Positions 8,101 to 17,637 of a stretch of 38,958 nt of DNA are shown here, in pieces; within the stretch, counting starts at the first letter, position 1, and every line of letters starts with the position of its first letter. The position numbers and the translations under genes were made by a program. The stretch is from positions 1 through 38,958 of IMG/VR virus record IMGVR_UViG_3300042905_006261, one strand, 5' to 3'. The stretch is from a virus. The notes under the pieces are model-generated. The model ran no database searches and had not been told where the DNA came from. It saw only the letters and a list, made by a program, of their open reading frames with translations.

Positions 8101-8483
8101 ACTTTGAGTGAGCGATCCGCAATGCGTTTTGTTTGTTGAACCAGCATGGTCAACTTGTCCAACGCCCTCTCATGGCTCGCCGCAGGAAAATCGCCACCTT
8201 CCGCGTAGCTCGTTGTCTGTGTGACCGGAACCTCACGGTAGATTGTGAGCTTGCTGCTGGACGGGACCGCGGTTGTGGTCGTGAGTGTGCCGCCGGTTAC
8301 ATTACCCGCGCCGGTCAGCGAGAATCCGCTGCCCAGCGACAGCGCGGTGTCCACGCCGGACGAATTGGTCACCACCGCTTTGATGTGCGAGTTCTCGAAA
8401 AAGTAAAACGGCACAGCATACGACGCGATGGTGCTGTTGTTTCCGTTGTATTGGATGCGGGATGTTTCGCTCTGGAGTGCCAT
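5115..8483 (-). CDS. Tailspike/tail fibre with pectate-lyase-like beta-helix
   Basis: 1,122 residues. Residues 1-130 (MALQSETSRIQYNGN, then TIYREVPVTQTTSYAEGG and HERALDKLTMLVQQ) match the T7-type fibre N-terminus that docks to the tail. From about residue 240 comes a pectate-lyase-3-like start (NVLDFGADPTGVTNS, ILFPKGIYRI), followed by about 400 residues of beta-helix turns rich in N-x-(I/V) ladders such as ITISGNVAK and NITNNIIRA. Residues 690-780 contain two chitin-binding-like segments (YYCKQTHTS, GISYKVIAPHT). A C-terminal jelly-roll-like domain probably contacts the receptor. It likely binds and cleaves a host surface polysaccharide. The beta-helix part of the gene is clearly richer in A+T than its neighbours, a sign of exchange. 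Confidence 0.88.
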   Translation of the reverse strand: MALQSETSRIQYNGNNSTIASYAVPFYFFENSHIKAVVTNSSGVDTALSLGSGFSLTGAGNVTGGTLTTTTAVPSSSKLTIYREVPVTQTTSYAEGGDFPAASHERALDKLTMLVQQTKRIADRSLKVPESQTSPNDLPNAANGYRKLVSNNGAISWDTDANIPSPPNTGLSVALSNNGSIAWQDHRPLPQYPIGAGPFALLTAGAGQPASWGTMPTVAVGPITATGSDTPRLISDREADQINVLDFGADPTGVTNSHTQIQNAINAASNGDQILFPKGIYRIGARINIPFSKTGLKLHGNATLKAADGYFPQFFRIAGEKTTIDGLRFDGSFVAGTTPSRTSYSVAVNNSANFADKFHAIEINGIDITVKNCELFNIQGRGITAQLGVGAGVATYANDSFYGSGSNRSVAGTRIENNKLSNVYMGIGILSTLDPTYIASIVPPSDFIISGNTVKNNSWEVKGSYARCIGTARFAFSGTPAAEIQNITVANNICITGGTTGIELYAESRNAVVANNFISGGDIAISMGGADDFSVTGNVAIGARDYCIEMANSSNGTITGNYMTNRKIDNTLPLNTEADWAGSVYGNSLSGISMSNAETLRNITISGNVAKEVISAIFCNTTLDNCNITGNVFESRLNNSASNVIQIQGSCNRNVNITNNIIRADSSNVSIGIRYGSNNIVNVPWVASTTFTEGQYAHYTGGPVSLNGLYYCKQTHTSAANFSTDWNNGSGKWNLVSKGWASGVVFTEFDTVVDSNGISYKVIAPHTATTLAADIASNKLALAVTRDGVISHNTLIGPFTRQEPILLENAQGIIVTDNSPLGSGDRTTEITTNQYLLSKSGGMPQWIVDNNVGTAQISGGQSSVVVSHGLEVAPDINVTPLNAMGDANKWWVDSIDGANFAIRVSPTLAEGQTAQFRWEAKRHGFTGVQAWMRVPANSATGWSRLIVPKLNHSLAQAEGYFASNGFTFECRLIARAESGFVTTVYFGGTGNEEGQALTARGLRVSFSGNNTNYDVAAAIHNGSSETIGTGISSAELRSISISWQPVTVFGGTSIPNTGSRLIVTGEFPKGNRKVLAVSELNGPMNGLDFASNNLVVVVRKNLTSPTYSVPFEIGGMKFIRTN

Positions 8484-8486
8484 TGT

Positions 8487-8500
8487 GGTTTAGTCAAAAA
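8487..8500 (+). repeat. Dispersed 14-base word, exact copy
   Basis: Lies in the 46-base gap between the giant protein and the tailspike gene, three bases before the tailspike ATG at 8483. Confidence 0.85.
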
Positions 8501-8529
8501 TGCTATTCGCGGGGTTCATGGCAAGAAAA

Positions 8530-11500
8530 TTATTCTTCATCCTTCGTCATTTTATCCCATAGCCCCGCAGCATCTTTTGCGATGTTCAACATTGCTGCAA
8601 CAGATGCCACCGCCATGCTGCCGGTGACGGTCGCGGTGAGTTGCGCGTAGGATTGAATTCCCTTCACGACATCGCTTGCGTCTTCCCAATTCCACGGTTT
8701 GAAATCTTTTCGCATGACCAGCGTCGGAATTCGGACCAGCGGATTCTCGCTGGAGTTGAAGACCGGCGATCCGAAGATTGCGTTGCCTGCCATTGCCAGC
8801 GCGGGACCGGCGAGGAATAGACCGTTGAGGTGTCCCATGACTGCCGCCCTTGCGTAGTCTTCCCAGCGCACGATTTCCTGCTCGTCATCGTCGCGGAAGA
8901 TGGATTGGAAAATGTCGGTGAGTGCCTCTGTGATGACACCCATTGCCACCCATCCCGCGGCAAATTTTTTGAGGTTGCGCTTCACATCACGACCGGCAGC
9001 GATTTCGCGGGCGATCATGTAGTTGATGGCAAACTTCTGCCGCGGCTCCGACGCGAACAGATACAGCAGGCGAACAAACGGACTCCGGTTCGCCTCCAAC
9101 AGACTGCGATCCGTCAGCGATGCCGGTTGCGCGGTGCGCCGGACGCTGGCGTCCATGCGGTCAAGCGCAATGCTCTTTGCCGCCTCCTTGCTCAATCCCT
9201 GCGCCAGCGCGGCGTTGTAATGGTGGTCGAATGCGATTGCCGCTCCGAAGGTCGTGAGGAAAGCGTCCAGTTGCGCGATGTTGAGCATTCCGCGCTCTGC
9301 CAGCGCGAGCAGTTTGCTGGGCGACATTCCCGCGCTCTGGTTGACTGCCCGCGCCTCCGGAGAATAGCCCGCCTCGATGCGGCGTTGAATGGTCGGGGAG
9401 TTCCAGATTTCCGGCAGGCTTGCCGACAACTGACCGCGGAAAAACTTGGTCAATCCGCGGAGGTATTCATCGACTCCAATGTCGAGCGAGATTGCCATTC
9501 CCGCGGACCCTTGTTTGAACAGCGTGGACAGCGCGTAGCCCATGAACATCACCGCTTGAAGACCCATCTGCCGGTTGAGCATATCGCTGACAACCTCCAG
9601 CATTTTTCCGGAGTCGAGTCCGTTGCGGTCGAATGCCAGAATCCATTTCTTCATGCGCTCCGCGTCGGCTTCGCCAACCCGCGCCTTGATTGCGCGAACC
9701 ACATCTGTTGAAGCAATCGTGCCGCGAAGTTCGCGCACCAGTTCGGCAAAGTTGATCCAGTAGTTCTGGGTCACCATGTGCGATTGGAAAACCGACAGGG
9801 CGTTCATTCGCAGGATCGGCGCGTTGTGGGACACGCGCTGTTTGACGAAGCCAGCGTTCATGCCGGTCAGCGACGGTGACATTTCGTCCGGACCCATGAC
9901 CGCGTCGGTCTGCGCGGTGTCGTAGGCAGTCGGCGCGTAGTTCCGGACCCGCGGCATATCCATGCCGTAGATGCGACGGTAGACAGCGTTCACGCGGTCG
10001 TAGCCTTGCGAGTATTGCGAGCGCAGGTAATCGAGCATGATCTGCCCGTTGTTCGACAGGAAGTCTTGCGACAGCGAGTCGATGTAGTCTTGCGTGTAGC
10101 CCTGCCGCTCCATCTTTACGCGCACATCGTCCTGTGACCACATGAGGATGTCTTGAATTGCTTCCAGTTCGGACAGTCGTTGCTCCCGCGGGACGCCATT
10201 GGCAACGACGCGCTCCAGTTCGATGAATTTCCGGCGGGCAATGTTTCCGGCAGGGATTGCGGACAACTCCGCGTTCAAACGGAACAACTCTTCCCTGTCG
10301 AATCCCAGCGCGTTGCCCTTGTTTTCAAAGATTGCCGCGATGGCAGTCTGCATGGGGATGCGCTCGACTTTGACCTGTTTGCCCTCGTAGATGACTGCCT
10401 TGCTCTGGCGTGTCTCGTTGAGCTTCTGCAAGGCGTCGTTGAGTGCCGCCATTGTCTTCAGATTGATTTTGTCCCCGATGCCCATGCGCTGGATCATCAC
10501 CAAACGGAAGTTGTTCTTCGCTTGAATCTGGGCGTCCTCGAAAGCGTTGGTCGCCCGCCGGACCCGTGTCTCGTATTGGTTCGCGAGTTTGCCTTCTCCA
10601 AAGATTTTCCGGAGGTGCTGATACCATGCAAGGTGACCCTCAAGGTAGTTCTGCGCCTTGCTCCACCAAGTGACCGATTCCTCTTTGCTCTTCTGCAACT
10701 GTGACGGCAACGCGCCGGTCGGCACATTCTGGTTGAGTTCGGTCTGCGCCTCGTTGCGGATTCGCTCGTATTCTTCCAGACGCAATTTCTCCTGCGCCTT
10801 CCATTGGTCGCGCCCGCGCAGGATCACGCTCCGGAGCGATTCGTAGCTTTGCGCCAGCGATTCCGCGCTGTGCTGGTCCGCGGACGCCAGCGCACCGTAA
10901 CGGTCCAGTAATGCCCATTCTTCTTGCAACTGCGCCAGCATCTCCGGTGTAGCCTCCGGATCGTTCATCTGTGCCTGTATGCCGGTGATCTTGTTGGCGA
11001 CATCCTTCTGCTCCAGATCAATCACGCTGGCGATGTAGTTTACGATGCGCTGCGCCTCTGGTCCGATCCGGCTCCGGTTGGTGCGGTTTTTGTCGGTTGT
11101 GTCGGAGAGGTTCTCGACCAGTTCGTTGATTTCCTCGATGTAGGCTCCGCGGAGGTATGCTTCCAACGCTTTGTCGGTCCGCTCGATCCGCTTCAACAGG
11201 TAGTTCATCCTGCCGCGGGCGGTTTTGTAGCCTGCCAGTTTTTCCGCCCCGCCGATGTTCTTCCGCGCTTCCGGCGGGAGCATCGAAATCAACGCCTCCA
11301 GATACGCCACCGCTTCAATCTGCGACAGCGGATCGTCCGGACGCTTTTGACTAAACCGGTCGCGGATCGACTTGAACTTTTTGAGCGCAGCGGCAACACG
11401 CTCGCGGCGGAATTTGGGATCGCCATCCATCTGCGCGAGACGGTCGCGCAAGGTGTCGCCGGTCGCCGGTCGGACCGCGGCAGTTACAATTTGCGCTTGC

Positions 11501-14500
11501 TTCTGAAATTCGCCTACCGCTTTTTCCTGCGCTTTGACTGCCTTGCCGTAGTCGGTGAAAACCTTTCCGTCTTTTTCCGAATACCAAGCATGACCGTTTG
11601 GATTGTGCGCCATGAACACGACATCCGGTTCACCGTTGTTAAACTTTCCAAAAACCGTTTTATCCCATCCGTCCGGTGCTTGGGAATCATCCCATTTCAA
11701 ACGGGACACAGCGACAAACCCGTGCGCGGAATAAAAGTCCGGAAGGATCGTATCGAACGCATCCAGTTTTGTTCCGCCTGCCGCAACCGCCAGTTCCATG
11801 ATTGCCCTGCCCGCGCCTCCGGTGCTGAACACGGAAACGATGTCCCCATCTGGCTTGACTGCCACGCCACTTAATCCGTCTTTGGTGACAAACAACTGCA
11901 TTTGTGCGTAGTCGTTTGCTGGATACACATAGACAGCAGCACCAAATCTGTTGCCGGTCTTGCTTGCGGTGATTAGTTCGGCAAACCGTGCCGCGTTTTG
12001 AGGTGTCTGCTCTAATTCGTAAAATAGAGGCGCGACATCCTGCCCCTTGGATACAGCGTCGGGAGAGTTGGCTTTTAGGATGCGACGGAACGCCGGTCCC
12101 GCTTTCCATTCGGATACATAAGAAACGCCAAGGTTTTTTAGAACCCGTGCGCCTTTGCCATCTCGTTCACTTCCTCGATTGTAAGAGTAGGATTGCGCTT
12201 CAGAAGTGCGCCTACCCAATCGTATTCGTCGGACTCCAACCGCAGAGGCGAAGAGTTTTTTCTCTGTTGGAGCAAAGCCTCCAACTTTGCCCTGCTCCCC
12301 TTGACCCGCGGCTTGGCTTTGAGATTCTGGTCGTGTTGTTGCTGTGAGTTCATCGTTGAGTGCTTTCTTTATTTTGCGCTCCGGAACGCCCTTTGCTCTG
12401 GCAACTCCTGCCGCGGCGTTGGCGTAATCCGGTGCTTCATCATCTTCGTAGCCTTCAACATTGCTGTCAGTATCCTCGTCCTCTTTTGCTGTCTCGTAAA
12501 GGCGTTTTTCGGCATACCACAGCACCGCTTGAAGGTCCGCCATTGTCAGTTCGGCGTATTCCGGCATTGCCTTTAATTCTGCAAGAATCTGTCCAAACAC
12601 ATGGCGGATGTAGTTGCGTTCATGCGGTCCGTCCGGAGCCTCTTTCTGCCCGTCAATTTCCTTGGCAAGGTTGTTGCCGGTTTTCCGAAGGTCCGATCCG
12701 CCTTCGACGGAATTCATCACCTCGCGAAATTGTTTGTCCATCGACGCCTTTTGAATGGCGTTGGCAAGTTCATCGACGCTGTCATCGCTTTCGGTCAGAC
12801 CCTCCATCGCGGCGATCAACCGTTCCCTGTCTTTCGGTTTGAGTTCGGTTTCGCCTTTGGTCTTGGTAACCTTTTTGAGTGACCGCAATCCTTCCGCCAG
12901 TTTGGCGACATCTGTCTTTTGCAGCGCAGCCCGCAATGTTGTTCTGCCGCTGACGATCCGCGCTTCATCGCGCACGATCAATGTGCCGGTCCAGCGTCCC
13001 CATGTCCGGACCAACCAACGGTCCATCGTCAATGCGTCGAAATACCCGTAGAGGTTTGAGAAAAATCCGTTGCCGATTTTGGGACCAAGGATCGCGGACC
13101 CGCGGACCATCGTTGCCGCGTGTTCCCCGCTGGGAGTCAAATCCGGAGACAGTCCGGAAATCTCCTGCACGGTAAACCGCGTTTGCATGAACTGGCGCAG
13201 ATTGTCCGCGCCCCACTCTGCGCGAAGCGTGTTGAACAATCCCAAGCCCTCATTGATTGCGCCTGCCGCTTGCCCGATGCCAATGTCTGTCGGCATCACG
13301 CCATTCGCTTTGAAGGAACTGTAGACCTGTTCCGCGAGTTCAAAATTCTTTCCAACCTTTAGACCGTTGGAGGTGACTGCCATCGCCCATGTCATGGCAA
13401 AGCGGGCGTTTTCGTCTCGCTCGATTTCGGGATGGATCAATGCCATCACCGCTAAAGCCTGCCGCGTTTTGACATCATACCACCCGATGGCATTGGAATT
13501 TTGACGCAACGCCAGCAAAGCATCGCGAAGACCAACGCGCACAAGGTAGGTTGTCGCCTCTGGCGATTCCGCCACTTCCTTGCTGGGAATCGGAACCGTC
13601 ACTCCCGCTTTTTTAAATTCATCCAGCAATGCCTGTTGCATTGCCTGCTTGAGATCACGCCCGCGCTGCCAACTTTGTCCCTGTGCAATGTTGAACAGGT
13701 TTTCGAGCAATGCCGCCTTGTCTACGGTGTCCGGTATTTCAACGCCGGTTTCGCTGGCGGGTGCTGCCATCTGCTCCAGCATTTCGCTGGTCGGACGAAT
13801 GGCGTAAGTAATTTCGGATCGCCTTGGATTGAATCTTTGCGAAAGAGGAATGATGTTCCCGTCCTCGTCGCGAGTTACTGGGTCAAGCAACTTACGGTTG
13901 TTTTTTGTGTTTTTGTAAGCGTAGTTTTGCCCGTCATCAAAACCCAGTTCGGCAATTGAATTGCCATCCCACCACAGATTTTTGAGCTTTGCCCGTTGTG
14001 AAATAATTCTGTAACCGTCCGGAATGCTTTTGCCTTCCATTTCGGCATACCGTCTGGATGGAGTAACCCAATCTCCGTTTCTGATAGATTCCTCTTTGAC
14101 GGTTTTTGGAACTGCCCGATACACTTGAATTTTGGCAACAGATGTTCCGTCTTTGCCTTCGGAGGTGTATTTTTCCGCACGATCCAATGCCCCGCGCACT
14201 ATAAAAAAAGCCTCAAATTCCTCTGGAGTGTTTTGATACCATTGAGGTTTTGTCCAGTAGTCATCTGGAACAAGGTTGCTTGATTTTACAGATGCCAATG
14301 CGGTCGAAGTGCGATCCGGCGCAGAGTGCATCATTCGGTAATTTGAATCGGCAAAACCGGATTGCTGCGCGGCTTCGGTGACCATCCGCTGTGCGGTTTC
14401 CATGTCGCCGCGCTCCACGGCAGCGAGGTAGTCGGCGTCCTGTTGTTGCGTTACAGGACGGATCGCCGCGGTTGCGTTGTCGAGAATCGTAGCAATCCTT

Positions 14501-17500
14501 CCAACCGGCACATTGACCGGCGTCGGTTCGACTGCTTGCACCTCTGTCAGCGGGTAACCGTATTTGATGCCGTCCGGCTTTATGTCGAAGGTTGAATTTG
14601 GTTCCACGCGGTGCTGATCGTAGTCGGCGCGGAATTCATCCACGGTGTTGTAGACTTTCGGCTCGCCAACGACGGCATAGCCAACGATGGACGGTGTGCC
14701 GCCCTTGCCGGTGCTGACCAGCGCAACGCGCCTGCCGATGTATGGTGACAATGTCGGAGCTTCCCGCGTTTCGATGGTCTTTTCGCCGCGGAGAATTTGC
14801 CCTGTAAAATCCTGTTCGCTGTCGTTGATGTTTATGCCGCGAAGTCTGGTATCGTCGGGACGGATCGCCGCGGTTGTTTCGGTATCCAATATTTCTGTTT
14901 GTGCCTGCCGCGTCTGGGAGTCGATGACCGTGTCAATGGGGATACCCAAAGACTCCGCGAAAAACTGTTCCAATCGTGCGTCGATTTGCCCGCTTTCAAG
15001 ACCCGCCTGCAATTTGACTGCCCGCGCCATGATGTGTTGCAGGTAGACCAGCAGGCGTTGGAAAAACTGGGCGAGGCGTTGCGGGATCGAGGCGCGGTCG
15101 ATGTTCCCGTTGAAGTAGGCGACACCCAGCGTGGACATCGCTTCGGTGAGGTTGGATGTCTGGTCCGCTTCGTTGAGCGCGTCGAAATTGTCCGCCAGCA
15201 GATTCTCGCCGGACGCCTGCTCGTATTGGCGCACCCACTCGACGGTCTGCGTTTTGCTGAACAGGTTCTGGTTCCACGCCCGCTTGAGGTCGCCTTCGAT
15301 GGTTTCTTCGATGACCACATTGACCATGTCGGGATCGTCGGAGCGAACGATGCGTGACACATCGCGGAAAATGCCGTCGCGCAGTTCCCCGATATTCAAG
15401 CCCACGGTCCGGATTTGGTCCGGTTGCAGACTGACGCCCATTTCCTTTTCCAGAGCGTCGAGACGGAGCTTGAGTTGTTCCGGCGTCATGTTCGCCGCGG
15501 CGTCGAGCGTTCCCTCGTCCACCAGTTCGATGATGCTTTGGTCGGAAATGCCGCGGTCCTCTTTCACCTTCCGGAGCGCGGTCACCATCATGTTTAACGC
15601 TTCCCAGTTCGCCTGTTCCTGCGACACCAAAAGTTGCTGGAGTTCGTAGCCTGCCGCCTCCCCATCTGTGGTTCGCGCCACTTCCTCCCCGTTCCACTTG
15701 CGGACCACATAGTCCTCGCCCTGCTTTTCAATTGTCGGCATGGCAATGGCGGATTCCAGATTGCCCGCCTCCACCATATCGTTGACGATTTTCATCGTCG
15801 CGGCGTTGACCGCGGCGGGATCGCGTTTCGCGAATTCTTCGCGGAATACCTTTTGCGCTGTTTCCGGATCGCGTTCCGAAGCCACGCGGTCTGCCGCTTC
15901 CGCGGAGAATCCCATGCGCTCCATGATCGCTTTGTCGTAAAGGTAGCGTTCCCCGAATTTGACCTCGTTGTAGCCAATTGCCCCCAGCCCGATCAGCGAC
16001 AGCGGCATGGTTGCCACCGCGTTGACTCCTATTTCCCGCGGCAAGCCAGCAACCTTTTCCTTCCAATCAAAACCTTTGGTGTCCTCGTCCAGAGCGGCAA
16101 AGACGGTTTGCACAACCGGCGTGATCGCGCCCTCGATGAGTTCCTGCACATTCTGTTCGGTGTAGCCCGCCGCGCCGATGATCATCGTGCGCGTTAGCCA
16201 ATTTTGCTGGGGTTTGACAAACCGCTTGAAGAGTCCGGAAGTGAAAGGCAACGCCTTGCCAAACGCGGCAAGGAACTGGATTCGCTCTGTGAAAGCGCGG
16301 ATCGGCGCGGCAATTGCCGCCATGAGCATTGCCTTCTGGGGGTCCATCTCTGGGTCTTCCAGCATGAATTCCTCGTATTGCTGGGCGTAGAGCGCGAGCG
16401 CGGTTGCCGGTAGACCGACAATCGGGATCGCTGCCATTGCGCTGTAGGACACGCTGGATGCCGCTCCGTATAGACCCTCCTCGACCCAATTGGGCAGGAA
16501 GGTGGATGCATACTGAATCGGATCGATCCGCGTTTCGGCAAGGTTCCGCAACTCGCGCTCAACCTTGATCCGCTTGAGTTGTTTCCGGATGTCATCGATC
16601 CGCGCCTGTTTCTGTTCCGGCGTCGGGACCGCAAAGTTCATGCCGGTGTAACCTTCGCTGACCGGCGCAACCATTGCCCCCGTGCGCGAATCCAGCAGGA
16701 CCGGTTGCCCGCTTTCGATGCGGTCGAATTCCATCCGGAGCGAGGTTTCCGCGGTGACGCCCTTGGTGGATTTGACCGTGCCGCTTGCCATGCGTCCCAT
16801 CGTCTCGACCAACTGGTGCATGACGCCTTTGTCCGCTTTGTAGAGTGTCGCGAACGCTGACGCCATGTTGTAGACTGCCTGCCTGCGCTCGTCCGGAAGG
16901 TCGGCAAACCGGTCGATAGCTTCCTGCACATTGGCAGGGTCCGGAGGCGTTATTCCGCCAAATGCTTGTGGCGCGGGCGACAACCCGCCGACAACCATTG
17001 CCGGATTGAAAGTGGATTCGATGTTCCGCGCTTCATCGCGCAGGATGCCGGTATCCACGCCCATTTTCTGGAATAGCCATTGCGCGTCCTTGATGACCTC
17101 TGGCGCGGCGGATCGCAGCGAACGGGTGATTTCATCGCTCCGCTTGCGGATTTCGACCATGTCCTCCGGAGTCAGCACATCCGACATGGCGGACATTTCG
17201 TCCTCCAGCGGTTTTTTGCTGTCGCTCTGCCGGTCGTTATACAAATCCTCCACCGTGCGGCGGGCGACATTTTCCAGCAGGGTCCGCCCCGCGGAGTTGC
17301 GCTGATTGATGTTGTCGAATTTCGCTTTGAAATGCTCGAAAAGACCTTCGTCTGACAGGCTCGCCTTGCGGAGTTCGGCGCGGGCAATTTCCTCTTTTTT
17401 GAAATCGTAAACGCCCTCCATCTCTTCCGGCGTCGTTTTGTAGACGCTCGCCATGTAAGCGATGTTCGCCTGTCGCTTGAGGTAGGCGTCGGGGAACGCG

Positions 17501-17637
17501 GTGGTTTCCGCGGCTAACTGGAGCGCGGGACGGTCGGCAAATTCACCAAAATACGCTTCGTCGGTGTAAAGCCGGTTCCAATGGTCTTCCGGCAGTTCCG
17601 TTTCCTGTTGTGTGGACGGTCCTTCAATTTGGATCAT
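8530..17637 (-). CDS. Giant polyvalent internal/ejection protein
   Basis: 3,035 residues, overlapping the lytic transglycosylase gene by ATGA. It is placed where T7 carries its gp15/gp16 ejection proteins. Approximate modules: residues 1-390 helical; hydrophobic segments near 395-430 and 530-560; an ASCH-like domain near 930-1020 (QDFTGQILRGEKTIETRE); an ADP-ribosyltransferase-like or related polyvalent region near 1065-1275 (DYLAAVERGDMETAQRMV, VYRAVPK, NSIAELGFDDG); a phage polyvalent domain near 1390-1560 (GLKVGKNFELAEQVY, GPKIGNGFFSNLYG); a GNAT-like fold near 1880-1980; coiled coil near 2080-2400; and a conserved C-terminal region with hydrophobic helices. Such proteins are injected with the DNA and carry enzymes that act on the host. 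Domain names are inferred from short motifs; the ART assignment is uncertain. Confidence 0.85.
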   Translation of the reverse strand: MIQIEGPSTQQETELPEDHWNRLYTDEAYFGEFADRPALQLAAETTAFPDAYLKRQANIAYMASVYKTTPEEMEGVYDFKKEEIARAELRKASLSDEGLFEHFKAKFDNINQRNSAGRTLLENVARRTVEDLYNDRQSDSKKPLEDEMSAMSDVLTPEDMVEIRKRSDEITRSLRSAAPEVIKDAQWLFQKMGVDTGILRDEARNIESTFNPAMVVGGLSPAPQAFGGITPPDPANVQEAIDRFADLPDERRQAVYNMASAFATLYKADKGVMHQLVETMGRMASGTVKSTKGVTAETSLRMEFDRIESGQPVLLDSRTGAMVAPVSEGYTGMNFAVPTPEQKQARIDDIRKQLKRIKVERELRNLAETRIDPIQYASTFLPNWVEEGLYGAASSVSYSAMAAIPIVGLPATALALYAQQYEEFMLEDPEMDPQKAMLMAAIAAPIRAFTERIQFLAAFGKALPFTSGLFKRFVKPQQNWLTRTMIIGAAGYTEQNVQELIEGAITPVVQTVFAALDEDTKGFDWKEKVAGLPREIGVNAVATMPLSLIGLGAIGYNEVKFGERYLYDKAIMERMGFSAEAADRVASERDPETAQKVFREEFAKRDPAAVNAATMKIVNDMVEAGNLESAIAMPTIEKQGEDYVVRKWNGEEVARTTDGEAAGYELQQLLVSQEQANWEALNMMVTALRKVKEDRGISDQSIIELVDEGTLDAAANMTPEQLKLRLDALEKEMGVSLQPDQIRTVGLNIGELRDGIFRDVSRIVRSDDPDMVNVVIEETIEGDLKRAWNQNLFSKTQTVEWVRQYEQASGENLLADNFDALNEADQTSNLTEAMSTLGVAYFNGNIDRASIPQRLAQFFQRLLVYLQHIMARAVKLQAGLESGQIDARLEQFFAESLGIPIDTVIDSQTRQAQTEILDTETTAAIRPDDTRLRGININDSEQDFTGQILRGEKTIETREAPTLSPYIGRRVALVSTGKGGTPSIVGYAVVGEPKVYNTVDEFRADYDQHRVEPNSTFDIKPDGIKYGYPLTEVQAVEPTPVNVPVGRIATILDNATAAIRPVTQQQDADYLAAVERGDMETAQRMVTEAAQQSGFADSNYRMMHSAPDRTSTALASVKSSNLVPDDYWTKPQWYQNTPEEFEAFFIVRGALDRAEKYTSEGKDGTSVAKIQVYRAVPKTVKEESIRNGDWVTPSRRYAEMEGKSIPDGYRIISQRAKLKNLWWDGNSIAELGFDDGQNYAYKNTKNNRKLLDPVTRDEDGNIIPLSQRFNPRRSEITYAIRPTSEMLEQMAAPASETGVEIPDTVDKAALLENLFNIAQGQSWQRGRDLKQAMQQALLDEFKKAGVTVPIPSKEVAESPEATTYLVRVGLRDALLALRQNSNAIGWYDVKTRQALAVMALIHPEIERDENARFAMTWAMAVTSNGLKVGKNFELAEQVYSSFKANGVMPTDIGIGQAAGAINEGLGLFNTLRAEWGADNLRQFMQTRFTVQEISGLSPDLTPSGEHAATMVRGSAILGPKIGNGFFSNLYGYFDALTMDRWLVRTWGRWTGTLIVRDEARIVSGRTTLRAALQKTDVAKLAEGLRSLKKVTKTKGETELKPKDRERLIAAMEGLTESDDSVDELANAIQKASMDKQFREVMNSVEGGSDLRKTGNNLAKEIDGQKEAPDGPHERNYIRHVFGQILAELKAMPEYAELTMADLQAVLWYAEKRLYETAKEDEDTDSNVEGYEDDEAPDYANAAAGVARAKGVPERKIKKALNDELTATTRPESQSQAAGQGEQGKVGGFAPTEKKLFASAVGVRRIRLGRRTSEAQSYSYNRGSERDGKGARVLKNLGVSYVSEWKAGPAFRRILKANSPDAVSKGQDVAPLFYELEQTPQNAARFAELITASKTGNRFGAAVYVYPANDYAQMQLFVTKDGLSGVAVKPDGDIVSVFSTGGAGRAIMELAVAAGGTKLDAFDTILPDFYSAHGFVAVSRLKWDDSQAPDGWDKTVFGKFNNGEPDVVFMAHNPNGHAWYSEKDGKVFTDYGKAVKAQEKAVGEFQKQAQIVTAAVRPATGDTLRDRLAQMDGDPKFRRERVAAALKKFKSIRDRFSQKRPDDPLSQIEAVAYLEALISMLPPEARKNIGGAEKLAGYKTARGRMNYLLKRIERTDKALEAYLRGAYIEEINELVENLSDTTDKNRTNRSRIGPEAQRIVNYIASVIDLEQKDVANKITGIQAQMNDPEATPEMLAQLQEEWALLDRYGALASADQHSAESLAQSYESLRSVILRGRDQWKAQEKLRLEEYERIRNEAQTELNQNVPTGALPSQLQKSKEESVTWWSKAQNYLEGHLAWYQHLRKIFGEGKLANQYETRVRRATNAFEDAQIQAKNNFRLVMIQRMGIGDKINLKTMAALNDALQKLNETRQSKAVIYEGKQVKVERIPMQTAIAAIFENKGNALGFDREELFRLNAELSAIPAGNIARRKFIELERVVANGVPREQRLSELEAIQDILMWSQDDVRVKMERQGYTQDYIDSLSQDFLSNNGQIMLDYLRSQYSQGYDRVNAVYRRIYGMDMPRVRNYAPTAYDTAQTDAVMGPDEMSPSLTGMNAGFVKQRVSHNAPILRMNALSVFQSHMVTQNYWINFAELVRELRGTIASTDVVRAIKARVGEADAERMKKWILAFDRNGLDSGKMLEVVSDMLNRQMGLQAVMFMGYALSTLFKQGSAGMAISLDIGVDEYLRGLTKFFRGQLSASLPEIWNSPTIQRRIEAGYSPEARAVNQSAGMSPSKLLALAERGMLNIAQLDAFLTTFGAAIAFDHHYNAALAQGLSKEAAKSIALDRMDASVRRTAQPASLTDRSLLEANRSPFVRLLYLFASEPRQKFAINYMIAREIAAGRDVKRNLKKFAAGWVAMGVITEALTDIFQSIFRDDDEQEIVRWEDYARAAVMGHLNGLFLAGPALAMAGNAIFGSPVFNSSENPLVRIPTLVMRKDFKPWNWEDASDVVKGIQSYAQLTATVTGSMAVASVAAMLNIAKDAAGLWDKMTKDEE
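11344..11357 (-). repeat. Dispersed 14-base word, one mismatch
   Basis: GGTTTAGTCAAAAG on the minus strand, inside the giant protein gene (reads RFSQKR). The only copy deep inside a long reading frame besides that at 29075. Confidence 0.6.

Noticed and set aside
8490-8519. Nine-codon frame MNPANSIFD just before the tailspike gene, ending inside the dispersed word
   Set aside because: Too short and without a ribosome-binding site; the stop falls in the word by chance of its TAA. The word itself is the better explanation.
14797-15357. Several plus-strand frames of 100-190 codons across the giant gene
   Set aside because: High G+C and low stop frequency create them. None has motifs or start signals, and the minus frame is open for 9.1 kb.
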